Assembly: GCA_009921985.1 (NCBI GenBank) | Contig: RFWS01000057.1 | Coordinates: forward strand, 1 to 6,811 | Direction: 5' to 3' | DNA: 6,811 nt | Source of the DNA: a bacterium | GTDB taxonomy: Bacteria; Verrucomicrobiota; Verrucomicrobiia; Methylacidiphilales; Verrucolacustridaceae | In this document: positions 1-6,052 of the stretch, piece after piece | Layout: each line of letters starts with the position of its first letter | How positions within the stretch are numbered: position 1 is the first letter of the stretch | Notes under the pieces: model-generated | Databases searched by the model: none | The model's input: the letters and a program-made list of their open reading frames with translations, nothing else | What the model was told of the DNA's origin: nothing | Position numbers and translations under genes: made by a program

Positions 1-81
1 TTTGGCCGCTTCAAGTGCCTATCAGACAGGGAAAAAAGAACGTGTGAATAGACTTGGAAGTGTCACGAACTCTGAACCCAG
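1..81. other. Left edge, no gene supported
   Basis: This is the stretch downstream of the minus-strand operon. Two plus-strand frames are open from the window edge and close here, at the TGA at 45-47 and the TAG at 49-51. Either could be the last 14 to 16 codons of a convergent gene lying to the left, but so short a piece cannot be judged. Read on the minus strand there is a T-run (rc of 31-37) after the operon, with only a 4-bp GTGA/TCAC stem before it. That is too weak to call a terminator. Confidence 0.3.
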
Positions 82-1119
82 TCAGGGTTGCGGGGGCCTA
101 AAGACATGGCCGGGATCCGGCTTGAGCTTGAACAGCACGAATCCGTATCCCACCGGGATGATATCCAAGGGAGCGGAGGATAAATCCCAGCGGACGGAAG
201 ACGTGCCATAGCCCAGGATGCGATACCAACGACCGGAGCTATGGAAACCGAACATCGTGAGGTCCTCGCCAGAATACATCTGCAGACGGTCACAAAGGGT
301 AGGAGACGGCGATGCCACCAAACCGTCCGCCGCACGTCCCCAATCCACACCGAGGCGCAAATCCGCGGGGAACGGGTAGCCGACCAAATTCGGCCCGGCC
401 CCCAGCGGGACGCGGCAAGGAGTCAGCCGTCGCTCTCCTCCCAAGGAAAAACCAAAACCGAATGGGTGGGAGCTTTTGATCAAAAAGGCCTGCCCCGGGG
501 GCACGATAGTCTTTTCCGCCGGCCAGAGCTTGTCGCGGTCGAACGTCCACACCAGGCGGGGCGGGGAAGCAACCGTAAGCCGCGGTGTTATTTTTTGGAG
601 AACGCCGAATCCGCAGGGAAGCCAGAGGGTCGGGGTGCCGCCGGGCCATGGCGAGCTGAGCCGGCGCCGGATCAATTCCCCGAGGGTATCCTGCAAAGTC
701 CAGTGGGGAACCACCTCGCACTCGGCGTCGATCCAACGTGAATCCACCTCCGGCAGGGTGTTGAGAGGGGAGGGTTCGATGACCAGTTGGCCGTTTCCTG
801 CGGCGCGGGAGGCAACCTCGTCCAATTCCATGCGTTCACCCTCCAGCGGATGTCCAGCGGGTCCGGTCACTGTCACATAGAGTGGGGAGGAGCCCGCCAA
901 CGCGTCCCCGGAAGGGGTGATTTGGAGCGAGAGCGATGAGGGCACGGACGCCACCCGGCCTTGCAGGAGCGGTGCGTGTTGCAAGGGGAAACTGACCGCC
1001 TCGGCTCCCGGGCGAATGCGCAACTCCAGATTCACCTGCTCGGCTCGGAGCGCGCCGGGGAGAATCGGAAGAAATAACAAAACCCAGAGCCGCAAGGTGA
1101 GATGGGAGGGATGTTTCAT
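82..1119 (-). CDS. Secreted protein, divergent paralog of the TIGR02597-like family
   Basis: 345 residues. An N-terminal signal peptide is visible: hydrophobic residues about 9-22 and a likely cleavage after Ala26 (LRA|EQ). No C-terminal anchor is seen, so the product is probably exported and soluble or loosely surface-bound. By eye it aligns over its full length with the plus-strand protein at 3692-4708. Matching landmarks are PHWTLQDTLG (138-147), GQAFLIKS (209-216), NLVGYPFPADL (244-254), a D-x-L-x-hydrophobic stretch around 277-281, GRW (296-298) and IPVGYGFVLFK (321-331), in the same order and with similar spacing. Unlike that protein, the mature chain has four cysteines (134, 169, 235, 276), which could form two disulfides. 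It starts 9 bp after the stop of the upstream multi-Ig gene, so the two are almost certainly co-transcribed. No Shine-Dalgarno is evident; the ATG was chosen because it begins directly at the signal peptide. Biochemical function is unknown. The family assignment is from memory of its pattern. Confidence 0.85.
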   Translation of the reverse strand: MKHPSHLTLRLWVLLFLPILPGALRAEQVNLELRIRPGAEAVSFPLQHAPLLQGRVASVPSSLSLQITPSGDALAGSSPLYVTVTGPAGHPLEGERMELDEVASRAAGNGQLVIEPSPLNTLPEVDSRWIDAECEVVPHWTLQDTLGELIRRRLSSPWPGGTPTLWLPCGFGVLQKITPRLTVASPPRLVWTFDRDKLWPAEKTIVPPGQAFLIKSSHPFGFGFSLGGERRLTPCRVPLGAGPNLVGYPFPADLRLGVDWGRAADGLVASPSPTLCDRLQMYSGEDLTMFGFHSSGRWYRILGYGTSSVRWDLSSAPLDIIPVGYGFVLFKLKPDPGHVFRPPQP

Positions 1120-1128
1120 GGCGTCAGT

Positions 1129-3498
1129 TTATCGTACGGTCAAAGGAACCGTTTTTTTGATCCAGCCTTTGCCGTTCTGGATAAAGACGGTTGCGCTGTA
1201 GGTTCCGGGCGTGGTGGGAGTTCCCGTGAGCTTGCCGGTGGTCCGGTCCACGGAAAGGCCCGGGGGAAGGCCGAAGGCGGAGACGTTGACACCGCCACTG
1301 GTATCGATGAAATCGCTCCCTCCCGGGGGGAGCGGATTGCCGACCACCAGGTTGCCGGGGCTCGAAAAGGCGACAGTCGTGGGACGGTTGGCAGCCACAA
1401 AAAGGTTGAGATTGATCTGGGCGGTTTGCAGGGAACCGCTGTCTCCCGGTAAACCGAAATTGGAGACCCGGCATCGAATCACCTTGAGCCCTCCCTCGGT
1501 GGGGATCCCCTGGATTTTTTCGCCAAGGGCCGATAGGCCTGCAGGAAGGGGATCCAGAAATTCAAAGACAGAGGGGTTCCCCGTGGCCGTGAGCGTGTAG
1601 GTCGTGGCCTTGCCTGCGCTCAGCAGCACCCGATTGGTGCTGGTAATGGCAGGAATCGGGTTGGTCAGGGTGATGACAACCGAAGAGGTCGTGCGGCCGC
1701 CGCCACGGAAGGCGCCCCCGCTGTTGTCAGCCACGATCGTCGAGGTCCAAATCGCCTGGGTCAGGTTGGTCAAAACCGCCGGGCTGGTGGTGATCTCAAT
1801 CAGGCCGTTGGTGCTGATGCCGTTGGTTGCCACCGGAGGCAGTCCCGTGGCGGAGAAGGTGGGATTGCCCGAAGCTGTCACCACCTGGTTGGTGGTGGTT
1901 CCAAGGATCCAGGTGAACTGGTTGGTGGCGAGGGTGGGTGGCGCGTTCACGAAAACAATGCGAACCTGCGTTTGGGATGTGACCCCCGTGTTGGTGTCAG
2001 TCACCCGGATCGTGCTGGTCAGGGGTGGATCGGCCAGGCTCATGGCGGACGGTGCCGAAGTTCCGCTCAGAAAGTTTGTCGCCACCGTCAGGCCCGCGAA
2101 AGTTCCACCCGGTAAGGTGGTGATGGTCTGGGGCAGATAACCGGGGGTGTAGGAAAGGGCGTTGGTGAACGGGATCTCGCCCGCCACGGCTTCCAGCTCC
2201 CCGCTCGAATTGGTGCCACTGATGAAGATTTGAGGCGAGGCGGTGACGAGCTGGAAGTTGAGAGCCCGCAGTTCCCCGGAATTGGTGTCGGTGACGAGCA
2301 CCCGGAAGGTGTTGGTCCCGGGGGCGGTGTTGGTGCCGGACAGCACTCCGGACGAGGAAAGAACCAAGCCGGCTGGCAGGGGATCCAGGTTGGTGAAGAC
2401 CAGCGTGGCCGGGTTGGTGGCATCGGTCTGGAAGGTGAAACCGGTGGAGACTCCCGCGGTGTTGGTCGACACCGGCGCATTGGTGAAATTCGGGCCGTTC
2501 TGGGCCCGCACGACGAGGGAAACCGATGCCGCCACGTCCGCCGCGAAACCGTCCCCGTTGCTGGCTGTCACCGCGAGGGTGTTGGTTCCGGCAGCCCCGG
2601 GCAAGGGCACCCCCACCAACACGCCGTTGCTGTTGGTCAGGCCAAGGGTGGAAAGGGAGGAGGTCGCGCCTCCGTTGGAAACGACCACGGAGAACGCAGT
2701 GGGCCCGTTGTTGGCCCGGAGCGAAAGCTGGGCATCCAGCCCCACAAAAGCCGTCAGGCTGGTTTCCACCATCCGTTCGGGCGGGCCGATCGGCGCCAAG
2801 CGTAGACGTCCATCTTTGGCATCCCCGAACAGCACTCCCATTCCCAGTTTGAGGGCCGTGTTGGTGTTGCTGATCTTGTCCCCACCGGAGAGGAAGACAC
2901 GGCCCCGCACGTTGTTGGAGGGGAAAAAGGCGTTGGTTTGGCTGTTGGTGCTGGTGGAGAGGGCCCGAAAAACTCCCATTTCCGTGGCGGAGGCGGGGTT
3001 GGTGTGGTTAAAGACCAGGACGTAAACGGGTATGTCATTGGAACGGGAGACACCCCCAATGGCGATGTTGGTGGGCAGGGTAAGAATGCTGGCGGCAATC
3101 GTGACGTTGGTGGCCCGGTTGGTGGAGAAGAGAACTTGGAACTGGTTGGTCAAATCCGCGATGATTTGTGCCCGGTTGGTTTGGCCTCGAATCAGGGCAA
3201 CCACATCCAAGGCATTCGTCGAGTTCGTAAAAGTTCCCAACTGCAGGGAAAGATTGGTGGTGAGCGTTAAGCCGGAGGAGGAGAGGGGAAGTCGATTGGT
3301 GTCCAAGGAAATCTGGAATCTACCGTCCGTCTGGGCTCGCCCGACCCAAGGGCTGAGAATCAGGAGAATAAGGAAAGCCCAAGGAAAGAGGACGCGTGAT
3401 CCAGGGGTGGAGCGTCGGGCTGTCGATCCAGTTTTGCTCCGATCATGGCTGATGGGGCGGGGGTTAAATGCCATGACAAACGTCAAATTGGCTTTCAT
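1129..3498 (-). CDS. Large secreted protein with about six putative Ig (He_PIG-like) domains, Thr-Asn rich
   Basis: 789 residues from the chosen ATG. A signal sequence with a long basic n-region has a hydrophobic core at about 36-54 and likely cleavage after Ala55 (GRA|QT). Residues about 56-230 form a module resembling the N-termini of the two distal plus-strand proteins: LSLQLGTF at 83-90, IPVYVLVF at 156-163, EMGVFRA at 173-179. From about 237 to the end come roughly six Ig-like repeats (about 237-330, 336-419, 420-517, 518-612, 613-701, 703-788). The last has the classic putative-Ig signature GLPPGLSVDRTTGKLTGTP with PGTY following. Thr-Asn pairs occur about 35 times. The protein stops right after the last Ig domain with no PEP-CTERM, LPXTG or autotransporter barrel. 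The role is probably structural or adhesive outside the cell (inference). The start is uncertain: ATG at 3474, ATG at 3570 and GTG at 3582 are in frame, none has a clear Shine-Dalgarno, and the longer forms put over 60 residues before the signal core. Confidence 0.85.
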   Translation of the reverse strand: MKANLTFVMAFNPRPISHDRSKTGSTARRSTPGSRVLFPWAFLILLILSPWVGRAQTDGRFQISLDTNRLPLSSSGLTLTTNLSLQLGTFTNSTNALDVVALIRGQTNRAQIIADLTNQFQVLFSTNRATNVTIAASILTLPTNIAIGGVSRSNDIPVYVLVFNHTNPASATEMGVFRALSTSTNSQTNAFFPSNNVRGRVFLSGGDKISNTNTALKLGMGVLFGDAKDGRLRLAPIGPPERMVETSLTAFVGLDAQLSLRANNGPTAFSVVVSNGGATSSLSTLGLTNSNGVLVGVPLPGAAGTNTLAVTASNGDGFAADVAASVSLVVRAQNGPNFTNAPVSTNTAGVSTGFTFQTDATNPATLVFTNLDPLPAGLVLSSSGVLSGTNTAPGTNTFRVLVTDTNSGELRALNFQLVTASPQIFISGTNSSGELEAVAGEIPFTNALSYTPGYLPQTITTLPGGTFAGLTVATNFLSGTSAPSAMSLADPPLTSTIRVTDTNTGVTSQTQVRIVFVNAPPTLATNQFTWILGTTTNQVVTASGNPTFSATGLPPVATNGISTNGLIEITTSPAVLTNLTQAIWTSTIVADNSGGAFRGGGRTTSSVVITLTNPIPAITSTNRVLLSAGKATTYTLTATGNPSVFEFLDPLPAGLSALGEKIQGIPTEGGLKVIRCRVSNFGLPGDSGSLQTAQINLNLFVAANRPTTVAFSSPGNLVVGNPLPPGGSDFIDTSGGVNVSAFGLPPGLSVDRTTGKLTGTPTTPGTYSATVFIQNGKGWIKKTVPLTVR
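1135..2790 (-). repeat. Tandem putative-Ig domain array within the secreted protein
   Basis: About six consecutive domains of 84-98 residues. They share the plan 'baseline strand ... LPAGL/LPPGL-x-hydrophobic ... GxLxGxP or GxLSGT ... GT/GxY-x-hydrophobic ... hydrophobic strand'. The clearest copies are the second (DPLPAGLVLSS followed by GVLSGT), the fifth (DPLPAGLSALGEKIQGIP) and the last (GLPPGLSVDRTTGKLTGTP). The third and fourth are degenerate. The copies are diverged at the DNA level, so this is an old protein-domain array and not a recent tandem DNA duplication. Confidence 0.65.
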
Positions 3499-3691
3499 GG
3501 CCAAAAATTCCAGACCTGCGCCTGTTTGCCATTGAATTGTCACAAAACGGGGTTGCCCCTGTCCCTGCATCGGTTTTGACACAAAAACGTTACAATAAAC
3601 CGTTTGAAAAAACTCCAGACCTCACTAAGTAAATTTTTAGATGAAGCGAAAAACATTTTTCAACCCCCACCTCAAAGGAGAATTCACCTCT
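3499..3691. promoter_or_regulatory. Divergent intergenic region, likely promoters of both operons
   Basis: This is the only sizeable gap in the window and it lies between two diverging genes, so both promoters should be here. Bases about 3571-3660 are clearly more A/T-rich than the flanks. A perfect TTGACA lies at 3576-3581 and a TACAAT at 3591-3596, but they are only 9 bp apart, too close for one sigma-70 promoter. On the plus strand TTGAAA (3604-3609) and TAAATT (3630-3635) are 20 bp apart, which is poor. Small inverted elements cluster here: CGGTTTT 3571-3577 with AAAAACG 3583-3589 (one mismatch), and AAACG 3585-3589 with CGTTT 3601-3605. They could be operator half-sites, but no family is recognised. 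If the minus-strand gene starts at 3570 or 3582, the region is shorter. Confidence 0.5.
3675..3680 (+). promoter_or_regulatory. Ribosome binding site AAGGAG deciding the 3692 start
   Basis: A strong AAGGAG lies 11 nt before the ATG at 3692. It favours that start over the in-frame ATG at 3641, which would add 17 charged, proline-containing residues ahead of an otherwise standard signal peptide. Confidence 0.8.
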
Positions 3692-4708
3692 ATGAATCGT
3701 ATCCTCAAGTCCACCCTTGCGATCCTCGCCCTCGCCGGGATCCTTGCTCAAATCCAGACCCTGCAGGCCGGCATTGCCACGCCATCCGCCGTGTTCACCA
3801 TCACCTTGGCCGCCGGCAACAACTTCATTGCCACCCCCTTTGCCCGCTCGGAAGAGGGTGTGGGCACCATTACGGCCCAAGCGGGTAGCACCTTGACCGT
3901 CTCCCCGATTTCGGGTCCTCTTAGCTACACGGCCAATGCCTACGGCACCGCGGCCGACGAACCTTACGTTTTGGAGATTTTGGATGGTGCTTGGATCGGC
4001 TATTCCGCTGCGATTCTTTCCAACACGGCCAATACCATCACCCTCCCGGCGGGTGCTCCGTCTGACTTGACTGGGGCCAAATATGTCATCCGCCAGGATT
4101 GGACCGTGGAGTCCCTTCTTGGCGCGGCCGCATCAAGCAGTCTGACCGCCACGGACATCGATGCGGGCGACGACCTATCCAGCGCCGACCAGATTCGTCT
4201 GATGGACGACAATGGAACCCTCGGTCCGGTTTATTTCCGGGCTCTTTGGGGAGGTGCTTATGGTTGGTTCAACGAGAACGGAGACAACGTTTCCAAGGCA
4301 CGTCTGCCGTTCGGCAAAGGTGTTTTCGTCAAATCCATCGGATCCAAGTCCCTGACTCTCTCCGGGATCGTTCGGGCCAGCCGTACCCGCATGGACATCG
4401 TGGGAGGAAAGAAAATCAACCTGTTGGCCAACCCGGTTCCTTTTGCCGTCAAATTGTCTGACTCCGGAATGGACATCACCCCCGGGACCACGGTGGGCAA
4501 CGCGGACAACCTCCGTATCTGGAATGGAACCGGCTGGACGTCCTACTGGCGCAACGCCACCGGTCGTTGGACCGTCGGCTCCAATACCGATGCCAGCAGC
4601 GTCACGATCCCCGCTGGCTCTGGATTCCTCATCAAGCGCAATTCCAATCGCGGGGACCTGAAGGGTGTTGATGCCCTGAAGTTTGCTGCCGCGGCCGTGG
4701 CACCCTAA
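3692..4708 (+). CDS. TIGR02597-like secreted protein
   Basis: 338 residues. The signal peptide is typical: Lys/Arg n-region, hydrophobic core about 8-19, cleavage probably after Ala26 (LQA|GI). The mature chain is beta-rich with landmarks I associate with the verrucomicrobial TIGR02597 family: a strand and turn AAGNNFIATPF (40-50), a GxITAQAGSTLTV segment (58-70), DWTVESLLG (136-144), an Asp-rich loop (about 155-173), GKGVFVKS (208-215), NLLANPVPF (243-251), a Trp/Gly-rich stretch (277-294) and IPAGSGFLIKR (306-316) near the end. No cysteine and no C-terminal anchor are present. It is the first gene of the plus-strand operon, has the best ribosome binding site of the set, and is followed after 36 bp by another secreted-protein gene. 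Molecular function is not known. It is a full-length, better-conserved counterpart of the minus-strand protein at 82-1119. The family name is recalled from its pattern, not searched. Confidence 0.88.
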   Translation: MNRILKSTLAILALAGILAQIQTLQAGIATPSAVFTITLAAGNNFIATPFARSEEGVGTITAQAGSTLTVSPISGPLSYTANAYGTAADEPYVLEILDGAWIGYSAAILSNTANTITLPAGAPSDLTGAKYVIRQDWTVESLLGAAASSSLTATDIDAGDDLSSADQIRLMDDNGTLGPVYFRALWGGAYGWFNENGDNVSKARLPFGKGVFVKSIGSKSLTLSGIVRASRTRMDIVGGKKINLLANPVPFAVKLSDSGMDITPGTTVGNADNLRIWNGTGWTSYWRNATGRWTVGSNTDASSVTIPAGSGFLIKRNSNRGDLKGVDALKFAAAAVAP

Positions 4709-4737
4709 TTCCGTCCTAGGCAAAAATCCAAACGGAA
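4709..4737 (+). promoter_or_regulatory. Intercistronic inverted repeat over the next gene's weak RBS
   Basis: TTCCGT (4709-4714) pairs perfectly with ACGGAA (4732-4737) across a 17-nt loop that contains the palindrome CCTAGG (4715-4720). The right arm covers the only Shine-Dalgarno-like bases (GGA, 4734-4736) ahead of the ATG at 4745. A hairpin could lower translation of the second gene relative to the first. It is not followed by a T-run, so it is not an intrinsic terminator. With only 6 bp and a long loop its stability is doubtful. Confidence 0.3.
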
Positions 4738-4744
4738 AAAACCG

Positions 4745-6004
4745 ATGTTGATGACCTCCAATCAGGGCTGGGTGAGACGACCCTTGGGAACCTCAAGGCT
4801 CCTTGCCGCGGCCTTGGTGGGCATTTGTGTCTTATCCGGCGGCTCCACGATTCACGCCGCAACCATCCAGTTGGATGTCTCCCTGGCCCAAGGCACGTCG
4901 ATTCTGTCGTCTGGCGGCACTGCGGTCAGTGGCGGAACAGCGTACGTGGGATCCTTTTTTAATGGCTCCTCGGCCATGAGTAAGAGCAGTGTGGCCGCGC
5001 TTTGGAACAACACGCGTACGGGTTTTAATGATCTCTGGTCAAAGTTCGTTTCCGTTGCCTCTGGGGCTGTGACATCGGGTGGATTTAGCATCTCCACCGC
5101 AGCCGAAGTGACCAGTGTCGCCGGCAAAAACATGGTTGGGAAAAACGTTTATGTTTTGGTGGTGGACAATGCCGCCAGTCCAAACGGGTTTCTGCTTTTG
5201 GCTGCGGATGGTAGCGGCTCTGTCACCTTTGCGGATCCTCTCGATACGTTTGGTGACAACTTCACCTCTCTTGAGGTTTCCGGGGAAGCAAGCACGATTG
5301 TGATCCCGGATGTGGGCGCGGTGGACATACCCGTTTCCACGACCGTTGTAGGAACCGCCGGATCTTACAACACCTCCACTGATCGTTGGACCATGGCCTC
5401 CATCCCGGCAGGGACTTCTCTTGTGCTCAATGGAGCCAACAATGTCACTCACTATTGGGGCTCGACCTACACGGATGCGGGAGTCACGCCTTCCTCCGGT
5501 GTGACCACCACCATCCGTAACGCCACCAATGGAGTGGTTGCTGATTTTGCGACCATGGCCGCAGCCCTGGGGACCTATACCATTTCCTACACAGCCGGCT
5601 CTTCCACAGTGACCCGTACGGTCAACGTCAAATTGCAGAATCCCAATGCGGATGCCGATAACGACGGTTTAACAAACCTGATGGAGTACCTTGTGGGCGG
5701 TTCCTTGACGACAGATGACAGTTCCAAGCGCCCTGCTGTTGCACTCTCCGGATCGGAGCTGATCCTGACGTTTACCGCACGCACTGACATCGGTTTGAGT
5801 ACCCAGGTGGCTCTCGGATTTGTGACAAGCACCTCCTTGGGTGTTGCTTTCGCTCCGGAAACCCTGACCAAGAAAGCGGGAGTCAGCCAATCAGGGGTTC
5901 CCGCCGGTTATGAAAAACAGCAGTGGTCCTTCTCAACCACAGCCCCGACAAAATTTGCCCGTATCAAAGTTACCGTGCCCACCAGTCTGTCGGAGGGCAC
6001 TTAA
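4745..6004 (+). CDS. Secreted protein with shared N-terminal module, DUF5011-like Ig domain and Asp-rich Ca-binding-type motif
   Basis: 419 residues. The signal peptide has Arg residues at 11, 12 and 18, a hydrophobic core about 19-31 and cleavage near HAA (37-39). Residues about 40-155 match the N-terminal module of the downstream PEP-CTERM protein: GGTAYVGSFF at 63-72, GGFSIS at 112-117, KNVYVLVVDN at 133-142. Residues about 222-296 look like a DUF5011/Cry22-type Ig domain, with the pattern LNGAN...Y.GSTYTDAGV...GTYTISYTA...VTRTVNV. Residues 301-316 (ADADNDGLTNLMEYLV) are the Asp-rich motif that often precedes a C-terminal beta domain in verrucomicrobial secreted proteins and is usually taken as calcium-binding. 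The tail (about 328-410) is beta-rich and ends KFARIKVT. No membrane anchor is seen. The start was chosen at ATG 4745 (GGA 8 nt upstream); ATG 4751 is possible. Function is unknown, probably extracellular and structural. Confidence 0.85.
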   Translation: MLMTSNQGWVRRPLGTSRLLAAALVGICVLSGGSTIHAATIQLDVSLAQGTSILSSGGTAVSGGTAYVGSFFNGSSAMSKSSVAALWNNTRTGFNDLWSKFVSVASGAVTSGGFSISTAAEVTSVAGKNMVGKNVYVLVVDNAASPNGFLLLAADGSGSVTFADPLDTFGDNFTSLEVSGEASTIVIPDVGAVDIPVSTTVVGTAGSYNTSTDRWTMASIPAGTSLVLNGANNVTHYWGSTYTDAGVTPSSGVTTTIRNATNGVVADFATMAAALGTYTISYTAGSSTVTRTVNVKLQNPNADADNDGLTNLMEYLVGGSLTTDDSSKRPAVALSGSELILTFTARTDIGLSTQVALGFVTSTSLGVAFAPETLTKKAGVSQSGVPAGYEKQQWSFSTTAPTKFARIKVTVPTSLSEGT

Positions 6005-6018
6005 TCTGTGAATATCCA

Positions 6019-6052
6019 TCCAACCATGAAAGGAAAAGCTCCAACCATGAAA
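6019..6052 (+). repeat. In-frame 13-bp direct repeat duplicating a start-codon context
   Basis: TCCAACCATGAAA occurs at 6019-6031 and again at 6040-6052, 21 bp apart. Both copies contain an in-frame ATG (6026 and 6047). Only the second has a purine-rich AAAGGA at a workable distance, and the 3' end of the first copy provides part of it. Confidence 0.8.
6029..6034 (+). promoter_or_regulatory. Ribosome binding site AAAGGA deciding the 6047 start
   Basis: AAAGGA lies 12 nt before the ATG at 6047, close to the arrangement before 3692 (AAGGAG, 11 nt). It favours 6047 over ATG 6026 or GTG 6008, which add only short hydrophilic extensions ahead of the signal peptide. Confidence 0.7.

Noticed and set aside
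241..741. Plus-strand frame of 166 codons and a minus-strand frame of 148 codons inside the 345-residue gene
   Set aside because: Arg/Pro/Gly-rich shadow translations of GC-rich coding DNA, overlapping a gene with a signal peptide and a clear paralog.
1640..3310. GTTGGT hexamers as a possible CRISPR array or DNA tandem repeat
   Set aside because: The spacing is irregular and there is no longer conserved repeat unit; the hexamer is the reverse complement of ACCAAC codons for Thr-Asn.
1604..3535. Long plus-strand open frames opposite the multi-Ig gene (for example 2243-3025 and 1604-2140)
   Set aside because: They are antisense to a well-supported coding sequence. Their Val/Leu/Arg-rich composition is what the complement of Thr/Asn/Ser-rich codons gives, and none shows a signal peptide or domain pattern.
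3499..3582. N-terminal extension of the multi-Ig protein to GTG 3582 or ATG 3570
   Set aside because: It would place more than 60 residues before the signal-peptide core, lacks a Shine-Dalgarno, and runs into the A/T-rich promoter region.
3576..3596. TTGACA and TACAAT as a single sigma-70 promoter
   Set aside because: The spacer is 9 bp where about 17 is needed, so the two boxes cannot work together.
3641..3691. Upstream ATG at 3641 for the TIGR02597-like gene
   Set aside because: There is no ribosome binding site before it, while AAGGAG at 3675-3680 is placed for the ATG at 3692, which begins directly at a normal signal peptide.
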